Source of the DNA: an uncultured beta proteobacterium | GTDB taxonomy: Bacteria > Pseudomonadota > Gammaproteobacteria > Burkholderiales > Burkholderiaceae_B | Reading direction: 5' to 3' | Length of the DNA: 53,816 nucleotides | Assembly: GCA_903847325.1 (NCBI GenBank) | Contig: CAINDJ010000353.1 | Location: 1-53,816 of the forward strand | Shown here: one piece after another, positions 39,531 through 48,494 of the stretch | Numbering within the stretch: the stretch's first letter is position 1 | How the letters are laid out: the number at the start of each line of letters is the position of its first letter | Notes under the pieces: model-generated | The model's input: the letters and a program-made list of their open reading frames with translations, nothing else | Database searches by the model: none | Told to the model about the DNA's origin: nothing | Made by a program: the position numbers and the translations under genes

Positions 39531-40414
39531 CAAAAATACAGGTCGAGCACGTTACTTTATATACCTACGAGACGGAAGTTGAGCTCGCGCACCATCTTGC
39601 CTACCTCAAGCCACTGGCTTCAGACTGGCAGCGTGTGCTGAGTAGCGAGGTTGATATTGTTCCCGCGCCCAGCACGCACTCTGAAAGTAAGGATACATTT
39701 GGCAATGTGCGTAGTTTTTTTACCCTGGCTACACCGCACGCTGAGCTGAAGGTTCGTTCTCTTACGACGGTTGATTTGCTTGATCGCTATAGCGGCTTTG
39801 ATGTGTCCGCCACCCCGGAGTGGGAAGATGTGCGCGAGGCTTTGTCGTACGCACTGGATCGCGCATATTTACCCGCCAGTGAATTTTCATTCCCTAGCCC
39901 GCATGTGCCACGGTTAAATGAATTGCGTGAATATGCGTTGCAATCATTTACGCGACGCCGCAATATCGCCGAGGCGAGTATGGAATTGAGTGCGCGCATA
40001 CATCGTGACTTTACATATTCTTCCGGCTCAACAGAGGTGCACACGCCAATTCTTGAGGCTTTCACCAAGCGTGTTGGTGTCTGTCAGGATTTTTCACACA
40101 TCCTGATCGGCTGCCTGCGCGCGCTGGGATTGAGTGCCCAATACGTCAGCGGATATTTACTGACCAAGCCACCACCAGGACAAGTCAAGTTACGCGGCGC
40201 AGATGCGTCGCATGCGTGGGTGTCTGTGTATTGCCCCCAGGCGCCAGGCAACTGGCTTGAGCTTGATCCGACCAATAATGTTGTTGCAGGTGCGAGCCAT
40301 GTCAGGCTCGCAGTCGGACGTGATTTTGGCGACGTCTCGCCACTACGTGGCGTGATTCGTGGTGGCGGCGATCATATTCTAAAGATCGCCGTCACCTCCG
40401 AAGAGATCGAATAA
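39527..40414 (+). CDS. Transglutaminase family protein
   Basis: RVGVCQDFSHILIGCLRALGLSAQYVSGYL, ASHAWVSVYCPQAPGNWLELDPTNN; ATGA overlap with upstream gene. Confidence 0.93.
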   Translation: MTKIQVEHVTLYTYETEVELAHHLAYLKPLASDWQRVLSSEVDIVPAPSTHSESKDTFGNVRSFFTLATPHAELKVRSLTTVDLLDRYSGFDVSATPEWEDVREALSYALDRAYLPASEFSFPSPHVPRLNELREYALQSFTRRRNIAEASMELSARIHRDFTYSSGSTEVHTPILEAFTKRVGVCQDFSHILIGCLRALGLSAQYVSGYLLTKPPPGQVKLRGADASHAWVSVYCPQAPGNWLELDPTNNVVAGASHVRLAVGRDFGDVSPLRGVIRGGGDHILKIAVTSEEIE

Positions 40415-40418
40415 ATTT

Positions 40419-41423
40419 TCACTTATTCACTACGTTGAACAGTGGCGTATTGTTATGCCAGTTTTTCAGGTTTTGAATAAACATTTGCGACATACGTTTC
40501 AGAATCCCATCCGAAAATCCTGCCGTGTGTGGTGTCGCAATGACATTGGGCAAGTCCCAAATGGGCGAGTCCGGCATGAGAGGTTCCTGAGCAAACACAT
40601 CCAGATAGGCACCGGCCAACCGATCGTTTTTAAGCGCATCAATCATGGCGGGCTCGTCAATCACCGCACCACGTGAGATATTGATGATATGTGCAGAGGG
40701 CTTCATCGATGCAAGTGCCTGTGCGCTGACGAGGTTGGTTGTCTGCGCGGTAAGCGGGCAAGCCAGCACCAGCCAGTCTGTTTGAGGCAGCGTTGCGTTG
40801 AAATCAGCAAAGCCGATGACACGAGCGCCTTCAATGCGTGCCTCGGCCGATTGTCTGACGACAACGATATTTAAACCGAGTGCGCCTAGCCATGCGCCCA
40901 GCTTTTGACCGATTGGTCCCCAGCCGACAATCATGACGGTCTGGCCTTCCAGGTCAGGGGGTAATCCTGTTTTAAAAAATGGTGCCCAGATATGCGCACG
41001 TTGCGCGGCAGCAAGCTGAGGAAAGCGACGCGCCAGGGATAGCAGGCCCGTCAATGCCGTTTGAGCGACCAGGCTGGCGCTGGCGCCCGATGATGTGGTG
41101 AGTATCACGCCACGTGCGATCAGATCAAGATAAACCTGTCGGTCAGCACCGGCGGAATGTATCTGAATCCAGGCCAGGTCTTTGGAGGCCTTTAGCGCGC
41201 CATAAAAATATTGCGTATCAGGCAGGATGTTTTGCTTGGTTGAGTTGCCGGTGATTTCACGCGATACAAAACAAAGGTCTGCATCTGCAGTACCTGCGTG
41301 GATTTCTTGTGCGGTGACAACGGTGTAGCCGTCATGCCCGAAAATTTCTTCAAACTGCGCAGTTAGCTCGCGGGCCGTTAGCTCGGACAATAAGATGCGT
41401 GGCTTTTGTATTGCATGGTTCAT
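40419..41423 (-). CDS. D-2-hydroxyacid dehydrogenase
   Basis: VMIVGWGPIGQKLGAWL, INISRGAVIDEPAMIDAL, YLDVFAQEPL, VIATPHTAG. Confidence 0.9.
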   Translation of the reverse strand: MNHAIQKPRILLSELTARELTAQFEEIFGHDGYTVVTAQEIHAGTADADLCFVSREITGNSTKQNILPDTQYFYGALKASKDLAWIQIHSAGADRQVYLDLIARGVILTTSSGASASLVAQTALTGLLSLARRFPQLAAAQRAHIWAPFFKTGLPPDLEGQTVMIVGWGPIGQKLGAWLGALGLNIVVVRQSAEARIEGARVIGFADFNATLPQTDWLVLACPLTAQTTNLVSAQALASMKPSAHIINISRGAVIDEPAMIDALKNDRLAGAYLDVFAQEPLMPDSPIWDLPNVIATPHTAGFSDGILKRMSQMFIQNLKNWHNNTPLFNVVNK

Positions 41424-42460
41424 CGTGCACTGGCTCCAGAGTCAATCACTACTTTTTTCCACTTTATGTATTCTTTCTGTATAAATTTTTTAAAGTCCTC
41501 TGGCGATCCTCCCACTGGGTCGGCGCCCTCTGCAACAAAGCGTTCTTCGAGTTTGATCATGGCGGTTTGAACGGCCGCATTGAGCTTGTCAATGATGGGG
41601 CGTGGCGTGCCTGTCGGCGCAAGCATGCCAAACCATGAGCCCGCTGCAAATCCCGGGTAACCGCTTTCAGAGACGGTAGGAACCCCAGGCATCGAACGCG
41701 AGGGACTTAGACTACTGACCGCAAGTGGACGTAATTTCCCTGCTTTGATTTGTCCGATCACAGAGGGAATGGTGGCAAACATAAAGTCGATGCGCCCAGC
41801 GAGCAAATCGTTGAGCGCCTCAGCGCCCTTATATGGAATATGCTGAGCCTGTACCCCGATACGATCCATCAGCATGGCGCTTGAGAGGTGGGCGGAGGTG
41901 CCAACACCGGTCGATGCGTAATTGAGTGTGCCCGCAGGTTTCGCTTTGGCGAAGGCGACAAACTCTGCGAACGTTTTAACCGGCGAGCCCGGGCTCATGA
42001 TTAATACATTAGGGACATCAGCGATCAGGATGACAGGTGTTAATTCCGTCAATGGATCGTATTTGAGATTTTTGAACAGGGTTGGATTGATGGCCATCGG
42101 TCCGACCGATGCGACCGTCAGGGTGTAACCATCAGGGACCGAACGCGCAACCTGCTCGTTACCGATATTGCCACCTGAGCCAGGTTTGTTTTCTATCACA
42201 AAGGCTTGTTTGAATTGCTCGGCCAGCAATTGGCTCACACTGCGTGCGATGACATCGGTCGTGCCGCCTGCGGTAAAGGAGACAACGATTTTGACGGGTT
42301 TAACTGGGTAGTCTGAAGCTGTCTGGGCCACGCTGTTGCCAGGCAGGAATATGCCTGGCATCGCTCCCGCAATGACGCCTGACGCACCAAGCTTAAGCAC
42401 CATCCTGCGGTTGAGCGCTGTATACCGTCCGCTGCCTGTTGAAATAAATGAAAACTTCAA
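41420..42460 (-). CDS. Bug/TctC substrate-binding protein with Tat-like signal (NRRMVLKLG)
   Basis: YPVKPVKIVVSFTAGGTTDVIARSV...FVIENKPGSGGNIGNEQVA; TTG start near 42460 inferred, ORF open to 42475. Confidence 0.88.
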   Translation of the reverse strand: MKFSFISTGSGRYTALNRRMVLKLGASGVIAGAMPGIFLPGNSVAQTASDYPVKPVKIVVSFTAGGTTDVIARSVSQLLAEQFKQAFVIENKPGSGGNIGNEQVARSVPDGYTLTVASVGPMAINPTLFKNLKYDPLTELTPVILIADVPNVLIMSPGSPVKTFAEFVAFAKAKPAGTLNYASTGVGTSAHLSSAMLMDRIGVQAQHIPYKGAEALNDLLAGRIDFMFATIPSVIGQIKAGKLRPLAVSSLSPSRSMPGVPTVSESGYPGFAAGSWFGMLAPTGTPRPIIDKLNAAVQTAMIKLEERFVAEGADPVGGSPEDFKKFIQKEYIKWKKVVIDSGASAR

Positions 42461-42501
42461 AACGATCTCCAGCAATATCAGGCGAGGCTTGTTGCAAACG
42501 C

Positions 42502-42512
42502 GGGGGGGGGGG
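42502..42512. repeat. 11-nt poly-G (poly-C on the coding strand) tract upstream of a Bug gene
   Basis: cggggggggggga in the gap between tandem Bug genes; length cross-checked with ORF 42336..42533 (TRGGGI). Confidence 0.9.
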
Positions 42513-42519
42513 ATAAAAG

Positions 42520-43485
42520 TTAGTCTATTTTGAGTTTGCCGGCTTGAGCCAGTGCTTTGGCCTGCGCTTCTTCTTTTTGCAGCATAGTGGTGAAAATATC
42601 CGCAGGGCCTGGGCGAGCGGTGCTGCCGACTTTGAGCAATTGCTCTTTGACTTGCTCGTCTTGCAATACTTTTTCCAATGCTGCATGCAGCGCGGCAAGT
42701 GTTGCGGGCGGGGTTTTTGCAGGCGCCAGTAAACCGGTTGTGGTACTGACGTCTAGCGCGGCGAGCCCCACCTCTTTTGTACCCGGCGCTTGTGGCAAGA
42801 GCGGGTCGCGCTCATTGGACAGCACGGTCAGTGCGCTAGCGCGTCCTGCCTTGATGTTATTGATCGAGCTGGAAAGCTGATCAAGCAATACATCCACCTG
42901 CCCGCCAAGCAGATCAACAATTGCAGGTCCCGAGCCTTTGTAGGCAACGACGTTCATGTCGAGACCGGCGACCGACTGAAGCTGCATGATGGCAACGTGG
43001 TTGGTCGTGCCAATCCCCGAATGCGCGATACTGACTTTGCCTGGATTAGCTTTTGTATAGGCGAGAAATTGCGCCATCGTATTGAATTTTGGATTGTCGG
43101 TCTTGATCACGAGTACTTGAGACGTAGAGGAGATCAACCCAACACTTGCAAAATTATTGACGTCGTACGTGGTCGGCGCCATTTTTGGCAACACGACAAT
43201 CGCATTCGGTGTGCTGACGAGCAGGGTTGCACCGTCTGGCTCGGCACGCGCGACCTCAGAGGCGCCGATCGCACCACCTGCGCCCGCCTTGTTTTGTACG
43301 ACGACGGGTTGCCCCAGCAGTTTGGCCATGGGCGGGGCGATGATTCGCGCAACCAGATCCAGATTCCCTCCTGCCGCAAAAGGAACAATGAGCGTAATGG
43401 GCCTGGCTGGAATTTGTGCGGCTGCCGGTATTGCACTCACCATTGCGCCCAGACTGAAAGCGCACAGAAGGGTTCTGCGAATCAT
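42520..43485 (-). CDS. Bug/TctC substrate-binding protein
   Basis: MIRRTLLCAFSLGAMVSAIPAAAQIPARPITLIVPFAAGGNLDLVARII; start moved in from 43737. Confidence 0.9.
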   Translation of the reverse strand: MIRRTLLCAFSLGAMVSAIPAAAQIPARPITLIVPFAAGGNLDLVARIIAPPMAKLLGQPVVVQNKAGAGGAIGASEVARAEPDGATLLVSTPNAIVVLPKMAPTTYDVNNFASVGLISSTSQVLVIKTDNPKFNTMAQFLAYTKANPGKVSIAHSGIGTTNHVAIMQLQSVAGLDMNVVAYKGSGPAIVDLLGGQVDVLLDQLSSSINNIKAGRASALTVLSNERDPLLPQAPGTKEVGLAALDVSTTTGLLAPAKTPPATLAALHAALEKVLQDEQVKEQLLKVGSTARPGPADIFTTMLQKEEAQAKALAQAGKLKID

Positions 43486-43507
43486 AGTGTCTCCTACCCT
43501 GAATGTT

Positions 43508-44335
43508 TTAGTTTTTATATGAAGGATCGGTGCGGTCAAGCTTGCGCAAGAGCGCGGGCCATTCCATGACGCCATAAGGACGGCGGGTACCGGGCTGATA
43601 GTTATTCCAGGTTTCTTCGAGGACTTTCTGGGAAACAGCAGCCATCGGGCTATTGCATGACATCGCGCCGATTTGGGCGCGGCAGGACAGCTCCAGACGA
43701 TGCATCCAGTTAAAGGCCTCACCAATGGTGCGGCCAACGGTCAGCGCGCCGTGGTTGCGCAGGATCATGGCTTCGCTGGTGCCGAGATCCTTGACTAGAG
43801 ACTCTTGCTCGGCTTCGTCAAGCACTACGCCTTGGTAGTCGTGGTAACTGATTTTCAGAAAGCGCATGGCGGTCTGGTTTAGGGGCAGCAGACCGCACTC
43901 AAGTGAAGACACCGCCATCGATGCCCAGCTATGCGTATGAATGACGCACCCGACATCTGGACGTGCGTGATGGACCGCGCTGTGAATGACGGCGCCAGCT
44001 TTGTTCAGGCCGTAATTCAGTGCACCAAAATCCGGCTTGGTCAGGATATTGCCATTGTGGTCAACTTTCAGCAGGCAGGATGCATTGATTTCTTCGTACA
44101 TCATGCCGTACGGATTAATCAAGTAGGTGCCCTCTTCGCCAGGGACGCGTGCGGAGATATGGTTTGCGATCATGTCGGCCATGCCGTAGATCTCGACTAA
44201 TCGGTAACAGGCTGCGAGATCAACCCGTGCTTGCCACTCTGCGTCGGAAACTTTGCCTTTCAGTGATGGGATTTGTAGAACGCCTTCAGTCATGGTGATT
44301 GCCTCGTTGTCTAGATTGTCAGTGTTGTAAGACAC
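43508..44335 (-). CDS. Class II aldolase/adducin family protein
   Basis: NHISARVPGEEGTYLINPYGMMYEEINASCLLKVD, HHARPDVGCVIHTHS, LRNHGALTVGRTIGEAF. Confidence 0.9.
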   Translation of the reverse strand: MSYNTDNLDNEAITMTEGVLQIPSLKGKVSDAEWQARVDLAACYRLVEIYGMADMIANHISARVPGEEGTYLINPYGMMYEEINASCLLKVDHNGNILTKPDFGALNYGLNKAGAVIHSAVHHARPDVGCVIHTHSWASMAVSSLECGLLPLNQTAMRFLKISYHDYQGVVLDEAEQESLVKDLGTSEAMILRNHGALTVGRTIGEAFNWMHRLELSCRAQIGAMSCNSPMAAVSQKVLEETWNNYQPGTRRPYGVMEWPALLRKLDRTDPSYKN

Positions 44336-44413
44336 AGTCTGATTAGCTGTGCTGGGTTAATATTCAATCGTATATCAAAGTACGACTTATTGATCAGCGT
44401 CAAGGATTAGATA

Positions 44414-44770
44414 ATGAAAATTCTGGCAACGCTAGTTGTCCTAGGGCTCCTGACCGGATGTCAGAGCAGTGCTGTCTACTATCACCGGGATGTTCAAAAG
44501 CATGTCGTGGTGCTGGATAAGCGCGAGGTCAGCGTATTGCCTCTGGGCAATAATCAATGGGAAGCCTTTGGCGGTAAACAGGGCGGTGTATTTTCTACCG
44601 ATCTGGATAAGCAAAAAGCCCGTCAGATTAAAGCGATTGAAATCGTATCCGGTTGTCTGGTTACGGATTCTTTGTACCCCGCAGAACACCAGGAAGACAA
44701 GTTGTTATTGCGTGCAACAGTTGATTGCACGAACAAACCAGGCGGCGCCTCAGAAAAGCAAACCAGGTAG
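44414..44770 (+). CDS. Small predicted lipoprotein of unknown function
   Basis: MKILATLVVLGLLTGC lipobox. Confidence 0.65.
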   Translation: MKILATLVVLGLLTGCQSSAVYYHRDVQKHVVVLDKREVSVLPLGNNQWEAFGGKQGGVFSTDLDKQKARQIKAIEIVSGCLVTDSLYPAEHQEDKLLLRATVDCTNKPGGASEKQTR

Positions 44771-44777
44771 CTGCAAT

Positions 44778-45431
44778 TTACTGCTTGCGCCCCACGCCAG
44801 TCCCCGCCTGCACCATGCGAGACATTTTTTGATCGTCTTCATTTAAGGCTTGCTCAGACAAGCCCTTTGCAACGCCTTCTTTATCGTTGACCGGGCGGTT
44901 CTGGCTGACTTTCCATTTGGCTTCGATGCGGCTGACAGTAAAACCTACCGCCACAATCGCACCCAACATTTTTTCAATATAGTCGGCGGGTGCGTCCGAT
45001 ACGCTCCAGGGGCCTGGGCGCATGCTTTCCATCGAGTTAGTCAAGTGCTCGACCACCAGCCGTTTGACCTCCCCGTCGTGTGAGGCGACGAGTTTGCCGT
45101 AGACATGCACCATCGCGTAATTGTAGGTCGGCACGACCAGATGGTTTTCTTGTTTGGAGGGATACCAGTTTGGAGTGATGTAGGCGCTCGGGCCTTGAAA
45201 AATCAGCAGTGAGTCTGCGTCGGGTGATGTGGTTTCCCATACTGGATTCATTTTTGCTACATGGCCGATCAGTCTGGATCCGACTCCAATCTGACCTTCG
45301 AGCAAAAAAGGAATGTGATTGGCAACGACCTTACCGTCATCTTGAGTCACTAGCGCCGCTAAAGGAAAGTTTTGGATGAGCTCGGTAATCGCAGTCGCAT
45401 CGTTCTGCTCAAAATGTTTTGGGTTGTACAT
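44778..45431 (-). CDS. PaiB-like FMN-binding negative transcriptional regulator
   Basis: MYNPKHFEQNDATAITELIQNFPLAALVT...HIPFLLE...GHVAKMNP...QGPSAYITPNWYPSK...VPTYNYAMVHVYGK. Confidence 0.93.
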   Translation of the reverse strand: MYNPKHFEQNDATAITELIQNFPLAALVTQDDGKVVANHIPFLLEGQIGVGSRLIGHVAKMNPVWETTSPDADSLLIFQGPSAYITPNWYPSKQENHLVVPTYNYAMVHVYGKLVASHDGEVKRLVVEHLTNSMESMRPGPWSVSDAPADYIEKMLGAIVAVGFTVSRIEAKWKVSQNRPVNDKEGVAKGLSEQALNEDDQKMSRMVQAGTGVGRKQ

Positions 45432-45530
45432 CGCGGACTCCAGTAGCGGTCTATGTGCGGCTAAGTTTATTCCATGTGTATTCTATGTTGTATTTTTATT
45501 GCGTGACATGAATGAAGTGTCGGTTGTAAG

Positions 45531-45560
45531 CTGTTGTTAACGCTTTTGCACAACAGTTTT
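45531..45560 (+). promoter_or_regulatory. Terminator-like hairpin (ctgttgt-N12-acaacag followed by T run) upstream of amidase
   Basis: 7-bp perfect stem extended by wobble/AT pairs, then TTTTT. Confidence 0.35.
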
Positions 45561-45583
45561 TAACGTAGAGATGGGCAGAAAAC

Positions 45584-46912
45584 ATGTCAGACTTAAACGC
45601 AGTCCCACCGACCGCCCAACCGCTCGGTTTATTTGACGCAAGTCGCGCGATCCAGTCCGGTAAGCTCTCAGGCGCTGAGTATCTGAGCCAGTGCGCCGCG
45701 CGTGCAGACGCGCTCGAACCAACGTTGCATGCCTTTGTTTCACGTAGCCCCCTCGATACCCTGCTTGCTGAATTGCCCGCAGCAGATGGCCCGCTGTCCG
45801 GAATTCCTGTCGGCGTAAAAGATCTGGTTGCGACAAAGGACTTGCCGACGACTAATGGTTCGGCAATCTATGTTGATCAGATGCTGTCGCATGACGCACC
45901 CATCGTTACACGTATTCGTGGCTTGGGTGGCGCGGTCTTTGGTAAAACGGTGACGACTGAATTTGCCTGGCGCGGCCCGGGGCCGACCGTCAATCCTTGC
46001 AATCCTTCTCACACGCCAGGCGGTTCATCAAGTGGCTCGGCCGCTGCGGTCGGGGCAGGCATTTTGCCTTTGGCGCTTGGTACGCAAACGGTTGGCTCGG
46101 TTATTCGCCCCGCTGCCTATTGTGGAATTGTTGGGTTCAAGGCTAGTTTTGGCGCAGTCCCGCGTGAGGACGTATTTCCTTTCGCCTCGTCGCTCGACCA
46201 CGTTGGTTTTTTGACGCGCTCGGTTGATGATGCGGCATTTGCCTATAATTTATTACGTAATAAATCTTGCGACGAGCAGGACAGCATTGTGTTGCCTGCG
46301 GTTGCAATGGATGCGCATACAGGCGTAGCACCAAGCGCCGCACCCAGGCTCGCCATGCTTAAAACACCGTTTGATGACAGGCTGACCGAGGAGCAAACGC
46401 AAGCAATGGCGCAAGCGATTGCAACACTGCGCGCATCGGGTGCGATCGTTGAGGAATTTTCTTTGCCTGACATATATTGGTCAGGGATTGATGCGATGTT
46501 TTGTTTGCTGGAGTCGGAAGGCGGTGCCGTGCACGAAGAGCACGTCAAACTATTTCCAGACCGCGTGACCCAACACATTACAGATCTTGTCAAAAATGGA
46601 AAGTTGCGTGGTGCGATGGAGTATTTACATGCGCGTGAATTACAGAAAAAACTTCGTAAAGAATTCACTAAAGCAATTGAAAAATACGATGCGATTCTCA
46701 CCGTGCCTGCAACAGGTGCGGCACCCGAGGGCTTGAGCTCAACCGGGGATCCGATTTTCTGTGCGCTGTGGAGTTTTCTGGGCGTACCGGCACTGACCTT
46801 GCCTATTGCAAAAAATGCGCAAGGCCTGTCGCTCGGATTGCAGCTTGTCGCACCCTATAAACAGGATGCGACATTGCTGCGTATTGGCAAATGGACCGAG
46901 ACGCGACTTTAA
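45584..46912 (+). CDS. Amidase (amidase-signature family)
   Basis: GIPVGVKDLVATKDLPTTNGS...THTPGGSSSGSAAAVGAGILPLALGTQTVGSVIRPAAYCGIVGFK. Confidence 0.94.
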   Translation: MSDLNAVPPTAQPLGLFDASRAIQSGKLSGAEYLSQCAARADALEPTLHAFVSRSPLDTLLAELPAADGPLSGIPVGVKDLVATKDLPTTNGSAIYVDQMLSHDAPIVTRIRGLGGAVFGKTVTTEFAWRGPGPTVNPCNPSHTPGGSSSGSAAAVGAGILPLALGTQTVGSVIRPAAYCGIVGFKASFGAVPREDVFPFASSLDHVGFLTRSVDDAAFAYNLLRNKSCDEQDSIVLPAVAMDAHTGVAPSAAPRLAMLKTPFDDRLTEEQTQAMAQAIATLRASGAIVEEFSLPDIYWSGIDAMFCLLESEGGAVHEEHVKLFPDRVTQHITDLVKNGKLRGAMEYLHARELQKKLRKEFTKAIEKYDAILTVPATGAAPEGLSSTGDPIFCALWSFLGVPALTLPIAKNAQGLSLGLQLVAPYKQDATLLRIGKWTETRL

Positions 46913-46926
46913 GTTTTTAAAGTCGC
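46903..46926. terminator. Convergent-gene palindrome carrying both stop codons
   Basis: gcgactttaa-gttt-ttaaagtcgc: 10-bp perfect arms. Confidence 0.65.
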
Positions 46927-48494
46927 TCGTTCACCGCATCGCCATAGGGTGACATGATCTCCGTACAACCCATGTTCATGTCACCATCCCGCATCACCCC
47001 AGCGGGGCAGGCAAAGGCATAGGGGTAGGCATTGCGACGCGCAATCGCAACCGGCATGACCTGGCCGAGTGCCTCCATGACCTCTGCTGGCAAGGTCCGA
47101 TCAGCAATGACTTTTGCCCCACCGCTTACATCGATACGCGGTTGATGGAAGGCTTGTTCGAGCGTCAAACCATGATCCATGATGAATGAACTCAGTTGCA
47201 TAACGGAGCCCAGGATCTTGCGTCCGCCCGAGGCGCCGATTGCAAAGAAACGACCCGCGTCATCTTGACCAATCACTGGGCAGTAATTTGCCAGGCAACG
47301 TTTATTAGGCGCAAGCGAATTAGGTTTGCCGGGTTCGGGATCGAACCACATGATGCCGTTATTCAGTAGCAACCCGGTTGATGGTGAAACGACTCGCGAA
47401 CCAAAAATGGAAAGCAAGGTTTGCGTCACAGAACACATATTGCCGTGTCGGTCCACAACGCTGAAATGTGTCGTGCAGCCTGGTGCTTTGGGCGACTCGT
47501 GATCGCCCATGTTTTCAAAACGTAATTTGAACGCTGCATCGAGGGCACGGGCATAACCAGCGTAGGTCTCAGCACCCGGTATTCCTTTGGCAGGATTAAA
47601 TTCTTTCTCAAGCAACTCAAGTGCCCGCGCATAGGTCGGCCCGCCGGTCAAACCCGGCGTTGCGAACACGCGACCTCCCCGGTAAGGGATCGTTAAAGGA
47701 TCAACCAATTCGGCTTGATAGGAGGCGAGATCCTCGAGAGATAAGCTGCCACCTTTCGCGCGCACATCACGCACGAGCGCTTGCGCAACATCGCCTTTAT
47801 AAAAGGTCTCGGCACCCTGCGATGCGATTTGTTCGAGCGTACGTGCGAACGCTTTCTGATTCAGGTGGCGATCATTGAGCGCCGTCCAATCCCCTGCGAT
47901 GGGCCATTGACCATCTTCAAGAAACAACGCAGCGCAATCGGGATCTTTTGAAAGTACGCGCGCATTCGCACCGATGACTAAGGAGGTGTACCAGTCGACG
48001 ATTAAACCCTCGTCTGCGAGTTTTGCAGCAGGTGTAACCAAGTCACGCCAGGGCATTTTGCCAAAGTGTTGATGCGCCAGATCCATACCTGATACCACGC
48101 CAGGCACGGCTACCGCTGTGGCACCCATCACGTTACGATCCTCAACCACAGCAGGCCAGGGAAACAAGTCAGAGGATTTACCGGAGCCGCTCAAAGGATA
48201 ATCAGCAGGATTGAGTTCGCGTGGTGAGCGACAGCCAAAATCAATCACGTGAGGGCGTGCTTCATTTGCGCGCCACAGCACCATGGCACCACCCGCAGCA
48301 GGGCCGCTCATCCAGGGTTCCACAACACCGAGTGCAAAGGAGGTTGCGATCGCCGCATCGACGGCATCGCCACCGGCCTCAAGCACTGCAGCACCGATCT
48401 CTGCCGCGCGTCGATGTTGTGCGGCGACGACGCCACCTTTAGTGACAATGACTTCTTTGTGTGTGATCTGTGAATTTGAAAAATTATCAATCAT
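46917..48494 (-). CDS. Gamma-glutamyltransferase family protein
   Basis: GGDAVDAAIATSFALGVVEPWMSGPAAGGAMVLW; CTTHFSVVDRHGNMCSVTQTL nucleophile region; GASGGRKILGSVMQ. Confidence 0.92.
   Translation of the reverse strand: MIDNFSNSQITHKEVIVTKGGVVAAQHRRAAEIGAAVLEAGGDAVDAAIATSFALGVVEPWMSGPAAGGAMVLWRANEARPHVIDFGCRSPRELNPADYPLSGSGKSSDLFPWPAVVEDRNVMGATAVAVPGVVSGMDLAHQHFGKMPWRDLVTPAAKLADEGLIVDWYTSLVIGANARVLSKDPDCAALFLEDGQWPIAGDWTALNDRHLNQKAFARTLEQIASQGAETFYKGDVAQALVRDVRAKGGSLSLEDLASYQAELVDPLTIPYRGGRVFATPGLTGGPTYARALELLEKEFNPAKGIPGAETYAGYARALDAAFKLRFENMGDHESPKAPGCTTHFSVVDRHGNMCSVTQTLLSIFGSRVVSPSTGLLLNNGIMWFDPEPGKPNSLAPNKRCLANYCPVIGQDDAGRFFAIGASGGRKILGSVMQLSSFIMDHGLTLEQAFHQPRIDVSGGAKVIADRTLPAEVMEALGQVMPVAIARRNAYPYAFACPAGVMRDGDMNMGCTEIMSPYGDAVNERL

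Noticed and set aside
43485-43737. N-terminal extension of the Bug ORF to 43737
   Set aside because: The extension overlaps the aldolase gene and lacks coding character; MIRRTLLCAFSLG at 43485 is a normal signal peptide start.
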